This document shows, one piece after another, positions 18,362 to 27,311 of a stretch of DNA of 64,000 bases. The notes under the pieces are model-generated. The model was given only the letters and a program-made list of their open reading frames with translations. It did not search any database and was not told where the DNA came from. The position numbers were made by a program, and so were the translations under genes. Source of the stretch: JAZDLX01 sp964538455. GTDB lineage: Bacteria; Electryoneota; Electryoneia; Electryoneales; Electryoneaceae. Each line of letters opens with the position of its first letter. The first letter of the stretch is position 1. Location: the NCBI GenBank assembly GCA_964538455.1, contig CAZIDZ010000008.1, positions 31,598 through 95,597 of the forward strand, read 5' to 3'.

Positions 18362-21220
18362 TCACGCCGCTTCCGTGCCGGTTTTCTTCAATTCCCGCTT
18401 GAGAAATTGCCCCGTATAGCTCTTCTTGACTTTCGCCACGTCCTCCGGGGATCCGGCGGCGATGATCTCCCCGCCCTGGTCGCCGCCCTCGGGTCCGAGG
18501 TCGATGATCCAATCGGCGGTCTTGATTACATCCAGGTTGTGCTCGATGACGATTACGGTGTTGCCCTTGTCCACCAGTTTGCGCAGCACCTTGAGCAGCA
18601 GCTTGACGTCGGCGAAATGGAGGCCCGTGGTCGGTTCGTCGAGGATGTACACCGTGTTTCCGGTGGCGACCTTGCCCAGTTCGCTCGCCAGCTTGACCCG
18701 TTGAGCCTCGCCGCCGGAGAGGGTGGTCGCCTGCTGGCCGAGATGGATATACCCCAAACCGACGTCATTCAGGACTTTCAGTTTGCGCTTCAACCGCGGG
18801 ATCGGCTGGAAGAACTCGTACGCTTCTTCCACGGTCATATCCAGGACATCGGCGATTGACTTCCCGCGATACTTCACTTCCAACGTCTCCCGGTTGTACC
18901 TTTTCCCGCGGCACTCCTCGCAGGTGACATAGACGTCCGGGAGGAAGTGCATTTCGATCTTGATGATTCCATCGCCCTGGCAGTGCTCGCAGCGTCCCCC
19001 CTTGACGTTGAAGCTGAACCTCCCCGGTTTGTACCCACGGGCGCGGGCTTCAGGAAGCTGTGAAAAGAGGTCACGAATGTCCGTAAAAATCCCCGTGTAG
19101 GTCGCGGGATTGCTTCGTGGTGTGCGGCCGATGGGCGACTGGTCGATGTCGACAACCTTGTCGACGTATTTCAGCCCCAAAATGTCATCATGTGGCAGCG
19201 GCACCTCGCGGCTGCCGTTCAGGGAGCGCGCGAGCGCCGGGAACAGGGTTTCGTTGACCAATGTGGATTTTCCCGACCCGGACACGCCCGTAACCACGGT
19301 GAACAGCCCGAGGGGAAAGCGTGCTTCGACGTTTTTCAGATTGTGGCCGCGGGCGTTGCGGATTGTGATCCAGCGGTTCTTCGCAGGAACATGGCGCCGA
19401 TCCGGCGTTTCGATTGTTTCCGAGCCGGCGAGATAGCGGCCTGTAATGCTGCGGCTGGTGTTCATGATCTGTTTCGGCGTCCCCTGAGCGACCACCTCCC
19501 CGCCGTGCCGCCCCGCACCGGGTCCGAGATCGACAACATAGTCTGCGCGCTGAATCGTTTCGCGATCGTGTTCGACGACGATCACCGTGTTTCCCAGGTC
19601 GCGCAACCGTTCCAGCGTGGCGATCAGCCGTGCATTGTCGCGCTGATGGAGACCGATGGAAGGTTCGTCGAGAATATAGAGGACGCCGACGAGCTGGCTG
19701 CCGATCTGCGTCGCGAGACGGATCCGCTGAGCCTCACCGCCCGAGAGCGTGCCCGCGGAACGGTCGAGCGAGAGGTAATCGAGCCCGACATTCACCAGAA
19801 AGCCGAGACGCTCCCGGATTTCCTTGAGTACCTGCACGGCAATTGTCTGATCCCGCTCTGAAAGTTCGAGAGTACTGAAGAAATCCAGCGCCTCATGGAT
19901 CGAGAAACCGGCGACCTCGGCGATGTTCCGGTCGGCAATGCGCACCGAAAGAGATTCCGGTTTCAACCGCTTTCCCCCGCAGACGTTGCAGGGCACCCGC
20001 CCCATGAATTCCTCGATCCACTCGCGAATGTAGCCGGAGGAGGTCTGGCGGTAGCGACGCTCCAGGTTTCGGATCACCCCCTCCCATTTCGCCTCATAGT
20101 CCCACGTCCCGTTCACTTGCTGAGTCTGCCGTTCCCAACGAAAGCGAAGCTTGTCCGGGCTGCCGTAGAGCACGATGTCCTGCTGCTTTTTCGTCAGCTT
20201 GCGCCACGGTGTTCCGAGCGAGAATTTGTAGTGGCGCGCGACCTGCTCGAGCATCCGGAAATACCACGCCTCCCGCGGACTGCCAAGGCTTTCGACGGCT
20301 CCTTCGCGGATCGATTTCGACTCGTTGGGCACGACGCGGCGGGGATCGATCTCCATCTTGAATCCGAGACCGTCGCAAGCCGGGCACGCGCCGAAGGGAC
20401 TGTTGAACGAAAAATTGCGCGGCTGCGGCTCCTCGAAAAAGATGTTGCACTCGTGGCAGCCGTACAGTTCGGAGTAGAGCTTCTCCTCGCCCGCTTCGGT
20501 GAGAACCGTGACCAACCCCTCCGCCTGCTGCAACGCCACCTCGATGGAGTCGGTAAGCCTATTCTTAATCTCCGGCTTGATCACGAGCCGGTCGATTACG
20601 ATTTCCAGGGTGTGTTTGCGCTTCTTGTCGATCTTCGGGATCTCACCGATCGCATGGACCGTACCGTCCAAACGCATGCGGACAAATCCGTCGCGCTCGA
20701 TATCCTCGATCAGCTTGCGATATTCGCCCTTGCGCCCGCGGACAACCGGAGCGAGCACCTGGATTTTCGTTCCCTTGGGAAGTGTGAGCACGGCGTCCGT
20801 GATTTGCTGCACTGTCTGCCGCTGGATGCGCTTTCCACAGTTCGGACAGTAGATCACCCCGATGCGCGCAAACAGCAGGCGCAGGTAATCGTAAATCTCG
20901 GTGACCGTGGCGACGGTGGAGCGGGGGTTGCGGCTGGTGGCCTTCTGCTCGATGCTGATCGCGGGGCTGAGCCCTTCGATCATGTCCACATCCGGTTTCT
21001 CCATCAATCCGAGGAACTGGCGTGCGTAGGCTGAAAGCGACTCGACATACCGCCGCTGCCCCTCCGCGTAGAGAGTGTCGAAGGCGAGCGATGATTTGCC
21101 GCTTCCACTGAGCCCAGTGATAACACAGAGACGGCTGCGAGGGATGGAAACGTCAATGTTTTTCAGGTTGTGTTCGCGTGCGCCGAGGATAATCAGCGTA
21201 TCGGGTTCGTGAGGGGCCAT
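18362..21220 (-). CDS. uvrA: UvrABC excinuclease subunit A
   Basis: The protein has 952 residues, the usual length. It is the DNA-damage recognition ATPase of nucleotide excision repair, which loads UvrB on lesions. It shows two ABC ATPase modules: Walker A GLSGSGKSSLAFDTLYAEG near residue 34 and GVSGSGKSTLVNETL in the second half. There are two LSGGEAQR signatures (TLSGGEAQRIRLATQIGSQL and TLSGGEAQRVKLASELGK) and Walker B ILDEPSIGLH and ILDEPTTGLH. Zinc-binding Cys pairs occur at CPNCGKR, CHECN...CPACDG and CEHCQGDG...CEECRGKRY. I start at ATG 21220 (MAPHEPD), which fits family N-termini better than the longer frame; its ribosome site is weak. It stands alone, and no LexA box is apparent. 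Confidence 0.97.
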   Translation of the reverse strand: MAPHEPDTLIILGAREHNLKNIDVSIPRSRLCVITGLSGSGKSSLAFDTLYAEGQRRYVESLSAYARQFLGLMEKPDVDMIEGLSPAISIEQKATSRNPRSTVATVTEIYDYLRLLFARIGVIYCPNCGKRIQRQTVQQITDAVLTLPKGTKIQVLAPVVRGRKGEYRKLIEDIERDGFVRMRLDGTVHAIGEIPKIDKKRKHTLEIVIDRLVIKPEIKNRLTDSIEVALQQAEGLVTVLTEAGEEKLYSELYGCHECNIFFEEPQPRNFSFNSPFGACPACDGLGFKMEIDPRRVVPNESKSIREGAVESLGSPREAWYFRMLEQVARHYKFSLGTPWRKLTKKQQDIVLYGSPDKLRFRWERQTQQVNGTWDYEAKWEGVIRNLERRYRQTSSGYIREWIEEFMGRVPCNVCGGKRLKPESLSVRIADRNIAEVAGFSIHEALDFFSTLELSERDQTIAVQVLKEIRERLGFLVNVGLDYLSLDRSAGTLSGGEAQRIRLATQIGSQLVGVLYILDEPSIGLHQRDNARLIATLERLRDLGNTVIVVEHDRETIQRADYVVDLGPGAGRHGGEVVAQGTPKQIMNTSRSITGRYLAGSETIETPDRRHVPAKNRWITIRNARGHNLKNVEARFPLGLFTVVTGVSGSGKSTLVNETLFPALARSLNGSREVPLPHDDILGLKYVDKVVDIDQSPIGRTPRSNPATYTGIFTDIRDLFSQLPEARARGYKPGRFSFNVKGGRCEHCQGDGIIKIEMHFLPDVYVTCEECRGKRYNRETLEVKYRGKSIADVLDMTVEEAYEFFQPIPRLKRKLKVLNDVGLGYIHLGQQATTLSGGEAQRVKLASELGKVATGNTVYILDEPTTGLHFADVKLLLKVLRKLVDKGNTVIVIEHNLDVIKTADWIIDLGPEGGDQGGEIIAAGSPEDVAKVKKSYTGQFLKRELKKTGTEAA

Positions 21221-21808
21221 GAATGTCGCTCGCTCAAGGGTTGTCGTGCAGCACCGGATACTGAACATAAGAACAGTAACAGGGTAAAATGCAAGCGGTG
21301 AAAGTCATTTCAGGGAGACTTTTTCGGGGAAAAACGCCCCCACAACGTTCACTGCATCTATTGCGATTTCCCCGCTGGAGGTTTCCCGCTTCAACCGCTT
21401 GCAGATTCATCGCGGGGCGCCAGTTCCAGAATCCAAAACCTCCACTTTAAATCCAAATTAACAGGTAGTTAAAAAAATATCCAAAGGTCAAGCAAAACGG
21501 CATCGATCCCTGCGCAAGCGGTCAGTGTCGCTCGCCAACCCGCAGAACCCACTTGCACTTTTTCAACGGATTGGCGCACCGTTTCTTTGGTAGATAAGCA
21601 ACTATTCGTTCGAGAGCACAAGGAAAGCGAAAATTCCGATAAGGAAAGAGACCAACAAGGTCGTTTGTGGGATGAGCACGCGGCTCGCCACACGGGGCAA
21701 ACCCTGCGCCTTGCCCCGAAGACGGCGGGCCGTTGTGCGTCAGGCCGTTTGATCGCTCCCCGTCCGCCCCTATCTTGCATCGTTCGCCCACAACCAGAAG
21801 AGTCTGAG
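21221..21808. other. Divergent intergenic region upstream of uvrA
   Basis: About 590 bases separate uvrA from the kinase gene. The kinase frame stays open upstream to 21587, but that stretch reads as low-quality protein and I treat it as noncoding. A possible 29-residue hydrophobic peptide on the minus strand at 21602-21691 is not supported by a ribosome site. Confidence 0.45.
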
Positions 21809-22948
21809 ATGAGCCCTGAACCCGCCGGCCGACTGCTGCTGCTGCACACACCGTCTGTTGAAACGGGACCGGTGTTAAACGAGCTGCGCCGCTGCGGCAT
21901 CGACGTCCTATCGGAACCGCTCCCACCGGGTGGTTCTCCAATCTCTTCGCCCGCTGCCTTGAAATCCCCGTTGCAGGTGTGGCTTCTGGACTCGATCGAA
22001 TCCACGGTGCTCGAGGACCTGGAAACGCTTCGCGGCGCTTTGCCTCAGGTACAGGTGTGCCTGATCGCTGCTAACGTGACCGGCGACGTCGCGCTCCAGG
22101 GATTCCGTTCCGGAGCGTGTGAGGTGTTCGCCCCGGACAAGGTGAAACCGGGCTTGCAGGCCTTCCTGCGACGCGCAAAGCAGCGGATTTCGCAGCTCCA
22201 GCGACAGTTCAACCGTGGGAAGTACGACGCCGCCGGAGCGGGATTCCAGCACGGTGTCGCACGGCTGTTGCACGATATGAACAGTCCGATCACCGCGATC
22301 CAGAACTCCTTCGAGATGATCGAGATGGAGCGCGAGGTGGAAGGAGCGGAGCTGTCACCGAAGGAAAAACTGATCGCCAAGGGGATCGGCGGCGCGCAGG
22401 CGATCACCAACCACTGGCACGAGTATCTACGTGCACAGGAAAGGCTGACGGCTGTGTGCGACCTTCACGCGGCGATCCACACCGCCGCCGAGGTCGTCCT
22501 GTCGGAGCATCCGGAGATTGCGCTCGAGGCGGAACCGGAATACCTCTCCCCCGCATTTGAAGGAACCATCCCCGAACGGACGATCCAGGGAGACCCCTTC
22601 ACGTACGAGTTGATCTTTTTCCATCTGTATGCCAACGCCGCAGAGGCGCTCGAGGACGCAGCGGGCGGAAAAGTCCGGATCGAGCTGAACGAGCGGGATT
22701 CCCTGCTGACAATCACCATCGAGGACAATGGACCGGGCATTCATCCGCACGTAAAAAACACGTTGTGGAAAGATTTCCAAACCACCAAGAGCGAGCGGGG
22801 GCATTTCGGATTGGGATTGGGTGTCGTGCGCTACCTGCTGATGACCGTGGGAGGATCGATCCGTTTTGCCGATACGAAAAAACTGGGCGGCGCGGCCTTC
22901 ATGGTCGAACTGCGTCCCCGGCCGCCTCGAGACCCTGCGCGGGAATAG
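21809..22948 (+). CDS. Histidine kinase with degenerate N-terminal receiver-like domain
   Basis: The protein has 379 residues from ATG 21809. Residues 1-120 follow the receiver fold and keep an Asp at the phosphoacceptor place (VWLLDSIES). They lack the usual N-terminal acidic pair (LLLLHTPS instead of VVDDE) and the Lys of the KP motif (FAPD). A linker leads to a dimerization helix with the H-box GVARLLHDMNSPITAIQN at about residue 150. The ATPase domain has an N-box YANAAEAL, G1 DNGPGI and G2 GLGLGVV. It is soluble, with no membrane segment, so it should sense a cytoplasmic partner. No response regulator is adjacent. The receiver remnant may serve as a docking domain. Confidence 0.8.
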   Translation: MSPEPAGRLLLLHTPSVETGPVLNELRRCGIDVLSEPLPPGGSPISSPAALKSPLQVWLLDSIESTVLEDLETLRGALPQVQVCLIAANVTGDVALQGFRSGACEVFAPDKVKPGLQAFLRRAKQRISQLQRQFNRGKYDAAGAGFQHGVARLLHDMNSPITAIQNSFEMIEMEREVEGAELSPKEKLIAKGIGGAQAITNHWHEYLRAQERLTAVCDLHAAIHTAAEVVLSEHPEIALEAEPEYLSPAFEGTIPERTIQGDPFTYELIFFHLYANAAEALEDAAGGKVRIELNERDSLLTITIEDNGPGIHPHVKNTLWKDFQTTKSERGHFGLGLGVVRYLLMTVGGSIRFADTKKLGGAAFMVELRPRPPRDPARE

Positions 22949-22953
22949 GACAA

Positions 22954-23229
22954 TCAGAACGGATTCGCGAATCTGCGGCGCAGCTCATTGATCCTGTTGT
23001 ACCACCACTCCAGGTCCATGACGCGGGTGATCACGGGGACCAGCCGCTCGCTCTGGATCAACCCATAGAGAACACCAAGAACCATAATCGGGTGGGCGTA
23101 CCAAGGAACACGGCGTCTTCTGAAGAGGCTCACTCTCTCCCCCTCCCATCGCACACTTCCATCTTCGCCCAGCAGGCTCAACAAGCTACGGCGGACAACC
23201 CGCTCGAACAAGCTGTCCGGATTCCACAC
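22954..23229 (-). CDS. Small hypothetical protein, possibly membrane-associated
   Basis: A 91-residue frame from a GTG at 23229 lies convergent with the kinase gene and ends five bases from it. The composition is protein-like: two Arg-rich stretches flank a hydrophobic segment (YAHPIMVLGVLYGLI, about 44-58), followed by an amphipathic C-terminus ending INELRRRFANPF. One membrane helix is possible. I recognise no family. There is no strong ribosome site, and the gene could be spurious. Confidence 0.45.
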   Translation of the reverse strand: MWNPDSLFERVVRRSLLSLLGEDGSVRWEGERVSLFRRRRVPWYAHPIMVLGVLYGLIQSERLVPVITRVMDLEWWYNRINELRRRFANPF

Positions 23230-23306
23230 TGCGAGGCCGCCTCTGGCTCACCCTGCGGGGCATGCGTATCTTGGCCTACGCCAGCGAAAAAGAGGGGAGT
23301 GCGGGG

Positions 23307-24533
23307 ATGGCGAAAAAAAGCGCAGAGGCCGGGAGTCGAGGCGAGGACGTGCGTTCGGATGCGTGGGTGTCGCTGCGCCGAACCTCCTCCGGTGGACCCG
23401 TCGTAAAGATTCGGAGCAAGGTCAAGGCCCTGTACGGCGAGTCAATCGAAGAGTTGATGCACGAGGGTCTCGCCCATTTCGGCATCGAGCACGCCGTTGT
23501 GACCGTCGAGGACCGGGGTGCATTGCCCTTCGTCCTGATGTCGCGCCTTGAGGGGGCCGTTCGCCGTCTGGACCCAACACACCTCTATTCCCCGTGGCTG
23601 CCCTCCGCAGGACCCGACCCGAAACCGAGCGACCGCAGCCGTCCCCGGCGCAGCCGGCTCTACCTGCCGGGCAACAATCCAAAATTCATGGTCAACGCTG
23701 CGATGCACCGGCCCGACGGCCTGATCCTCGATCTCGAAGATTCCGTCGCCCCGGCGGAAAAGGACACGGCGCGCATCCTCGTCCGCAATGCGCTGCGGCA
23801 TCTCGATTTCCTCGAATCGGAGCGGATGGTCCGTGTCAACCAGGGCCAGCGGGGCATCGACGATCTCCCCTACGTCGTGCCCTGCGGGGTGAATCTGATC
23901 CTTGTCCCGAAAGTCGAGTCAGCAGAGGAATTGCGGAGATTCGATGAAGCGTTGCATGAAGTTAAAAGGGAGCACCAAATCAAGCATCCGGTGTGGCTGA
24001 TGCCAATCGTGGAGTCCGCAAAAGGCGCGTGGTTCGCCTACGAAATCGCCAGCGCGTCGGAACACGTAGCAGCGTTGACCATCGGGCTCGAGGATTATGC
24101 GGCGGACCTCGGAGTGCAGCGGACTGCAGAAGGCCGTGAATCCCTGTGGGCGCGCCAGCAGGTGGTCAACGGCGCGCGTGCGGCGGGAGTCCAGCCGATC
24201 GACAGCGTTTTCTCCGACGTGGACGACAGCGAAGGGCTGCTGTCGTCCGTCCGTGAGGCGAAGGCACTCGGCTTTGTGGGCAAAGGTTGCATCCACCCCC
24301 GCCAAATCGCAGTCATCCACCAGGGCTTCGCCTCCACCCCGGAAGAGATCAATGCGGCGCAGAAAATCGTGTCCGCTTTCGAAGCCGCGGAGAAACAAGG
24401 CGTGGGAGTCGTCAGCCTCGGCAGCAAGATGATCGACGCTCCCGTTGTCAAGCGCGCACGGCACACGATCGAGCAGGCCGAACGGGAGGGTCTGCTGAGG
24501 AAAGACCGGCGAAAAGAGCGTCAAAAACGTTGA
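23307..24533 (+). CDS. CitD-CitE fusion: citrate lyase acyl-carrier and HpcH/HpaI-type lyase domains
   Basis: The protein has 408 residues from ATG 23307, which follows GAGGGGAG. Residues of about 10-85 resemble the citrate lyase acyl carrier protein (CitD). This includes the helix LYGESIEELMHEGLAHFG, the strand HAVVTVEDRGALPFVL and an upstream RSD that could align with the prosthetic-group Ser. A Pro-rich linker follows, then a CitE/HpcH lyase domain: RSRLYLPGNNPKFMVNAA, DGLILDLEDSVAPAEKD, IVESAKGAWFAYEIA and TIGLEDYAADLG, including the acidic Mg-binding residues. In citrate lyase these two subunits carry and cleave the citryl thioester. No CitF transferase or CitG/CitX maturation gene is nearby, so the actual substrate is uncertain. 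Confidence 0.78.
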   Translation: MAKKSAEAGSRGEDVRSDAWVSLRRTSSGGPVVKIRSKVKALYGESIEELMHEGLAHFGIEHAVVTVEDRGALPFVLMSRLEGAVRRLDPTHLYSPWLPSAGPDPKPSDRSRPRRSRLYLPGNNPKFMVNAAMHRPDGLILDLEDSVAPAEKDTARILVRNALRHLDFLESERMVRVNQGQRGIDDLPYVVPCGVNLILVPKVESAEELRRFDEALHEVKREHQIKHPVWLMPIVESAKGAWFAYEIASASEHVAALTIGLEDYAADLGVQRTAEGRESLWARQQVVNGARAAGVQPIDSVFSDVDDSEGLLSSVREAKALGFVGKGCIHPRQIAVIHQGFASTPEEINAAQKIVSAFEAAEKQGVGVVSLGSKMIDAPVVKRARHTIEQAEREGLLRKDRRKERQKR

Positions 24534-24606
24534 ACGGACACGCGCCTCTCACTCCTCCAGCGCACTTAACGATCGAGCGGGAAAAGAACACGGCGATGGG
24601 AAGAAC

Positions 24607-25101
24607 ATGATTGAAGATCGAGCAGTGCATGTCACGCTGCGGGACGTGAAAGACACGGATCTCCCGTTTTTTTTCGAACACCAACTGGACGAAGAAGCCA
24701 ACCGCATGGCGGCGTTCACGGCCGAAGATCCCAGCGACAGAAACGCTTTTAACGCGCACTGGAAGAAGATCCTCGGGGACGATTCGATCCTCATTAAAAC
24801 CATCCTTTATCACGACGAGGTGGCCGGCCACATCGCAAGCTTCATACGCTCGGGTGATCTGGAAGTTACCTATTGGATTGGCAGGGACCACTGGAGCCGT
24901 GGCATCGCAAGCGCCGCGCTGGCACAATTCCTCGAAATCCAAGAGGAACGTCCGATTTACGCACGAGCGGCAAAGGACAATTTCGCCTCGCTCCGTGTGC
25001 TGGAAAAATGCCACTTTACCATTTCTGGCGAGGACAAAGGGTTCGCCAACGCGCGCGGCACTGAGGCCGAAGAATACATCCTCGAACTCCGCGCCGAATA
25101 A
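24607..25101 (+). CDS. GNAT-family N-acetyltransferase (RimJ/RimL-like)
   Basis: This 164-residue protein transfers an acetyl group from acetyl-CoA to an amine. The N-terminus TLRDVKDTDLPFFFEHQLD is typical of RimJ/RimL-like members. The coenzyme A-binding signature is visible in WIGRDHWSRGIASAAL (about residues 96-111), followed by ARAAKDNFASLRVLEKCHF, the usual Asn-x-x-Ser helix. It starts 73 bases after the CitDE gene and could be co-transcribed with it. The substrate, perhaps a protein N-terminus or small metabolite, cannot be told from sequence. Confidence 0.88.
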   Translation: MIEDRAVHVTLRDVKDTDLPFFFEHQLDEEANRMAAFTAEDPSDRNAFNAHWKKILGDDSILIKTILYHDEVAGHIASFIRSGDLEVTYWIGRDHWSRGIASAALAQFLEIQEERPIYARAAKDNFASLRVLEKCHFTISGEDKGFANARGTEAEEYILELRAE

Positions 25102-25256
25102 GACGATATAGCGGATTATCTCAATGACTACAAGGAATTTGGGGACTGGGGAACTTCACTGAATGATCGCTGGTAAGAAAAGGAATCAAATGTGAATTCC
25201 CAACCCGCCGACTGGGAACGATTCTCGCCGTGATTCCCATGCGCTCGTAAAAACGA

Positions 25257-25799
25257 TCAACCCACACACATCTCAAGCAGTTTCAACACCGTCCTCCAGT
25301 TGCGGATCGTGCACGTAGTGGCGAGCGTTCTGTCGAAATAGTCGTTTGTGAGTCTGGTGCGCGCGAAACCGTTAGGACAATGCAGATAGACCTCGTGTCC
25401 ATGGACGGCAAATTCATCGGGACGGGACCGGCTGGGATCGAGGGCCCCTACTTTTTCCGCGTCAGGCCGGTCCGCGATAAAAGCCACGTGCAGTTTTCCC
25501 TCGTCCGCACCGCGATTAAGGAACGGGTTGTTGCGGGCAACGTCGCGGAGTTCGTCCGAGGTTCTTGTCACAACGGGTACTCTGATGCCATAACGATCGA
25601 GTATGGCCCTGGCGATCAAGCCGGGGACGCGTATGGCCAGGGATTTTGCGGCGCTGAAGATCACATTGCCGCTCTGGATGTAGGTCCGGACATCGCTGCA
25701 CCCCGCGTTGTCAAACAGCGCCGCGAGCTCCTTCATCGGTAGTTTGTTTTTACCGCCGACATTGATTCCGCGAAGCAACGCCACATAGACATCCGCCAT
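25257..25799 (-). CDS. DUF1697 family protein
   Basis: This 180-residue protein matches the DUF1697 pattern. It opens YVALLRGINVGGKNKLPMKEL, contains TYIQSGNVIF (about 40-49) and ends in the typical C-terminal TIRNWRTVLKLLEM. The family is common and cytoplasmic, with no established function. GGAGG lies before the start, and ATG 25799 is preferred over the in-frame GTG just upstream. It is convergent with the GNAT gene and may follow the small membrane protein gene, which ends 61 bases upstream. Confidence 0.9.
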   Translation of the reverse strand: MADVYVALLRGINVGGKNKLPMKELAALFDNAGCSDVRTYIQSGNVIFSAAKSLAIRVPGLIARAILDRYGIRVPVVTRTSDELRDVARNNPFLNRGADEGKLHVAFIADRPDAEKVGALDPSRSRPDEFAVHGHEVYLHCPNGFARTRLTNDYFDRTLATTCTIRNWRTVLKLLEMCVG

Positions 25800-25859
25800 C
25801 ACTGCACCTCCATTTCCTAAAGAGAGTTCTCAATTTGTGCCAACACCCATCAAGGATCG

Positions 25860-26243
25860 TTACATGCGGGTCCGGCGGTTCCGCGTCTCCCTCACTCCCG
25901 TCAGGTAAGTGGAGAGGAAGATCAGTCCGAAGGGGATCCAAGTACCCAGCGGGCTGGTGAACATCTCCAGGCTGTGGTTGATGACCAGCGCCACAAGGAA
26001 AAAGTCCATGAAGAGAACAATGCCGAGGAAGGCCAGGGCAGTAGCGAGCGGCGAGGTAAAATGCCAACGTTTGAAGTAGATCCAACTGATTACGCCGAAG
26101 ATCACGGGCGCCCCGGCGGCGTGAATATTCAGGGTGGTCGCGAGGGAAGTCAGCGACATCCCAACGAACATGATGGCGCCGCACAACGCCCATCCGACCA
26201 GACCCAAGCCGAGAATTAAAAGCGCTTGCTGGAATCGCGTCAT
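25860..26243 (-). CDS. Small four-helix membrane protein, unknown function
   Basis: This 127-residue, mostly hydrophobic protein has four predicted membrane segments: about 8-30, 38-58, 66-86 and 93-115. The C-terminus is basic (RETRNRRTRM), suggesting that it is cytoplasmic. I start at the ATG at 26243 (MTRFQQALL), with GGAAGGGGA upstream; the frame stays open further but that part is not protein-like. No family recognised. It precedes the DUF1697 gene on the same strand. Confidence 0.7.
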   Translation of the reverse strand: MTRFQQALLILGLGLVGWALCGAIMFVGMSLTSLATTLNIHAAGAPVIFGVISWIYFKRWHFTSPLATALAFLGIVLFMDFFLVALVINHSLEMFTSPLGTWIPFGLIFLSTYLTGVRETRNRRTRM

Positions 26244-26526
26244 GTATTCAATCCCCTTCCGGCACATTCCCGGTGTAATCATCCCGCAAGCCGCACTGTT
26301 TCGCCCAAGGTAGTACTGACCCGATCTATGTGTCCAGCTCTTCGGACGGAGATCAGGTCGAGCAATCGAAGCCGCGAGAGTGATGGCTTCCAAACCTCAC
26401 TTTATCCGACCGATATGGAATTTCCGAATCGGGTAGCTCCCTCCGTTACCCCCAAGGATTGTTCATAACACAGAACACCAGCGTCTTACGTTTCACACTG
26501 TCAGCGGGAAGCAGATCGATTCCCTC

Positions 26527-26558
26527 AAATAAAAAATCCCCCGCGAACGAAGGGGATT
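26527..26558 (-). terminator. Terminator downstream of the decayed small gene
   Basis: On the minus strand, AATCCCC pairs with GGGGATT across a ten-base loop, followed by a TTTTTATTTG run. It lies about 67 bases after the stop of the interrupted gene at 26625-26855, which suggests that gene once had its own transcription unit. Confidence 0.7.
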
Positions 26559-26624
26559 ACGTGTCTAGAGCTTAGAATCAATACGAGTTGAACGACTGCA
26601 ACACCTGTACGGCTGGCTCGCTCA

Positions 26625-26855
26625 TCACTCCGGCCTTTTGAACAATTCCACCTTTTCCGGAGATGAAAGCAACTTGTCAAAGGCGTCCGTATCAGACACT
26701 TCCATCATGACTGTCATATTGCTTCGATTACTGACGTCCTGGAAGATACGAATATTCTGAGCGCCGGCATCGTGCAGGTTACCCGTATCGCCCTCAAAAA
26801 AGGGAAGCCTCGCTTACAAATCTTTCACTTCGTGCGTAACCGCGAAGGTGAACAT
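26625..26855 (-). pseudogene. Interrupted small gene (cyclase/monooxygenase-like alpha-beta barrel), in-frame TAA
   Basis: A 77-codon minus-strand frame starts at ATG 26855 after GGAAAGGAG. It reads MFTFAVTHEVKDL, then TAA at codon 14 (26814-26816), then an uninterrupted remainder ending SSPEKVELFKRPE and a TGA. The remainder has the look of small ferredoxin-like-fold proteins (NIRIFQDVSNRSNMTVMMEV, then DTDAFDKLLSSPE) often annotated as cyclases or antibiotic-biosynthesis-monooxygenase-like. TAA is not known to be recoded in bacteria, so a nonsense mutation or a base error is likely. The reading frame otherwise has no shift, which suggests recent loss. Confidence 0.6.
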
Positions 26856-27062
26856 AGGGTACTCCTTTCCTTTGAAGGCCCCCTCACAGTCGCGGAACAT
26901 GGCTCGAATCATAAATACTGAAAACGGATATGGTCGATTTCTCAAATAATCCTAGGAGAGCGATAATTGAAGATCTCGACAATCATTTCGGAATCTTTCG
27001 CGACTCGCTGTACTGAAACGAAGAAATCTATTTCCCATAAAAACCAAGCGAAACGCTTTGCC

Positions 27063-27086
27063 TTGGCTCCCCGGGAGGGACTTGAA
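27063..27086 (-). other. 24-bp copy of a tRNA 3' end (possible attachment-site remnant)
   Basis: On the minus strand this reads TTCAAGT, CCCTC, CCGGGGA, G, CCA plus A, identical over 24 bases to the T-loop-to-CCA end of tRNA-Asn (29648-29671). The bases upstream do not fold into a tRNA: the T-stem pairs poorly and no anticodon loop fits. tRNA 3' ends are classic integration targets, but here the copy is inverted relative to the tRNA. Confidence 0.55.
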
Positions 27087-27163
27087 TCCCAATGCCGAAG
27101 CGTCGGCATAACCGCCTTCCTGATCGCCGGAAATAGCTTCATGGCCAACAACTCATGCACAGA

Positions 27164-27192
27164 AAAGCCAGACGATCTGTCTGGCTTTCCCA
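27164..27192 (-). terminator. Terminator of the T9SS beta-helix gene
   Basis: A perfect ten-base-pair stem AAAGCCAGAC/GTCTGGCTTT with a five-base loop lies about 125 bases after the stop codon of the minus-strand gene. On that strand the stem is followed by TCTG. Confidence 0.65.
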
Positions 27193-27311
27193 ACAGGCGA
27201 AAGATTGGATTTTTCAGCCCTCCAAAGGCGAATCAGGACAGGAACGCTCCCGCCCACGGACTTGTCCTCCGTCCATGAGGCTGGTGTTCGCAAGCCTCTC
27301 CTCGGTTTTCG

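Noticed and set aside
21602..21691. 29-residue hydrophobic peptide (minus strand, GTG start, ending FLIGIFAFLVLSNE)
   Set aside because: It looks like a membrane helix, but there is no ribosome site and no conservation evidence; left as a weak possibility.
22765..23406. Overlapping plus-strand frame across the kinase 3' end
   Set aside because: Out of frame with two better genes and of shadow-like composition.
27063..27150. A second, complete tRNA gene on the minus strand
   Set aside because: Only the 3' 24-30 bases fit; the T-stem pairs poorly, no anticodon loop with a U33 is found and the D-arm is absent.
26942..27193. 83-codon minus-strand frame
   Set aside because: It spans the tRNA-end copy and a terminator hairpin, and has no ribosome site.
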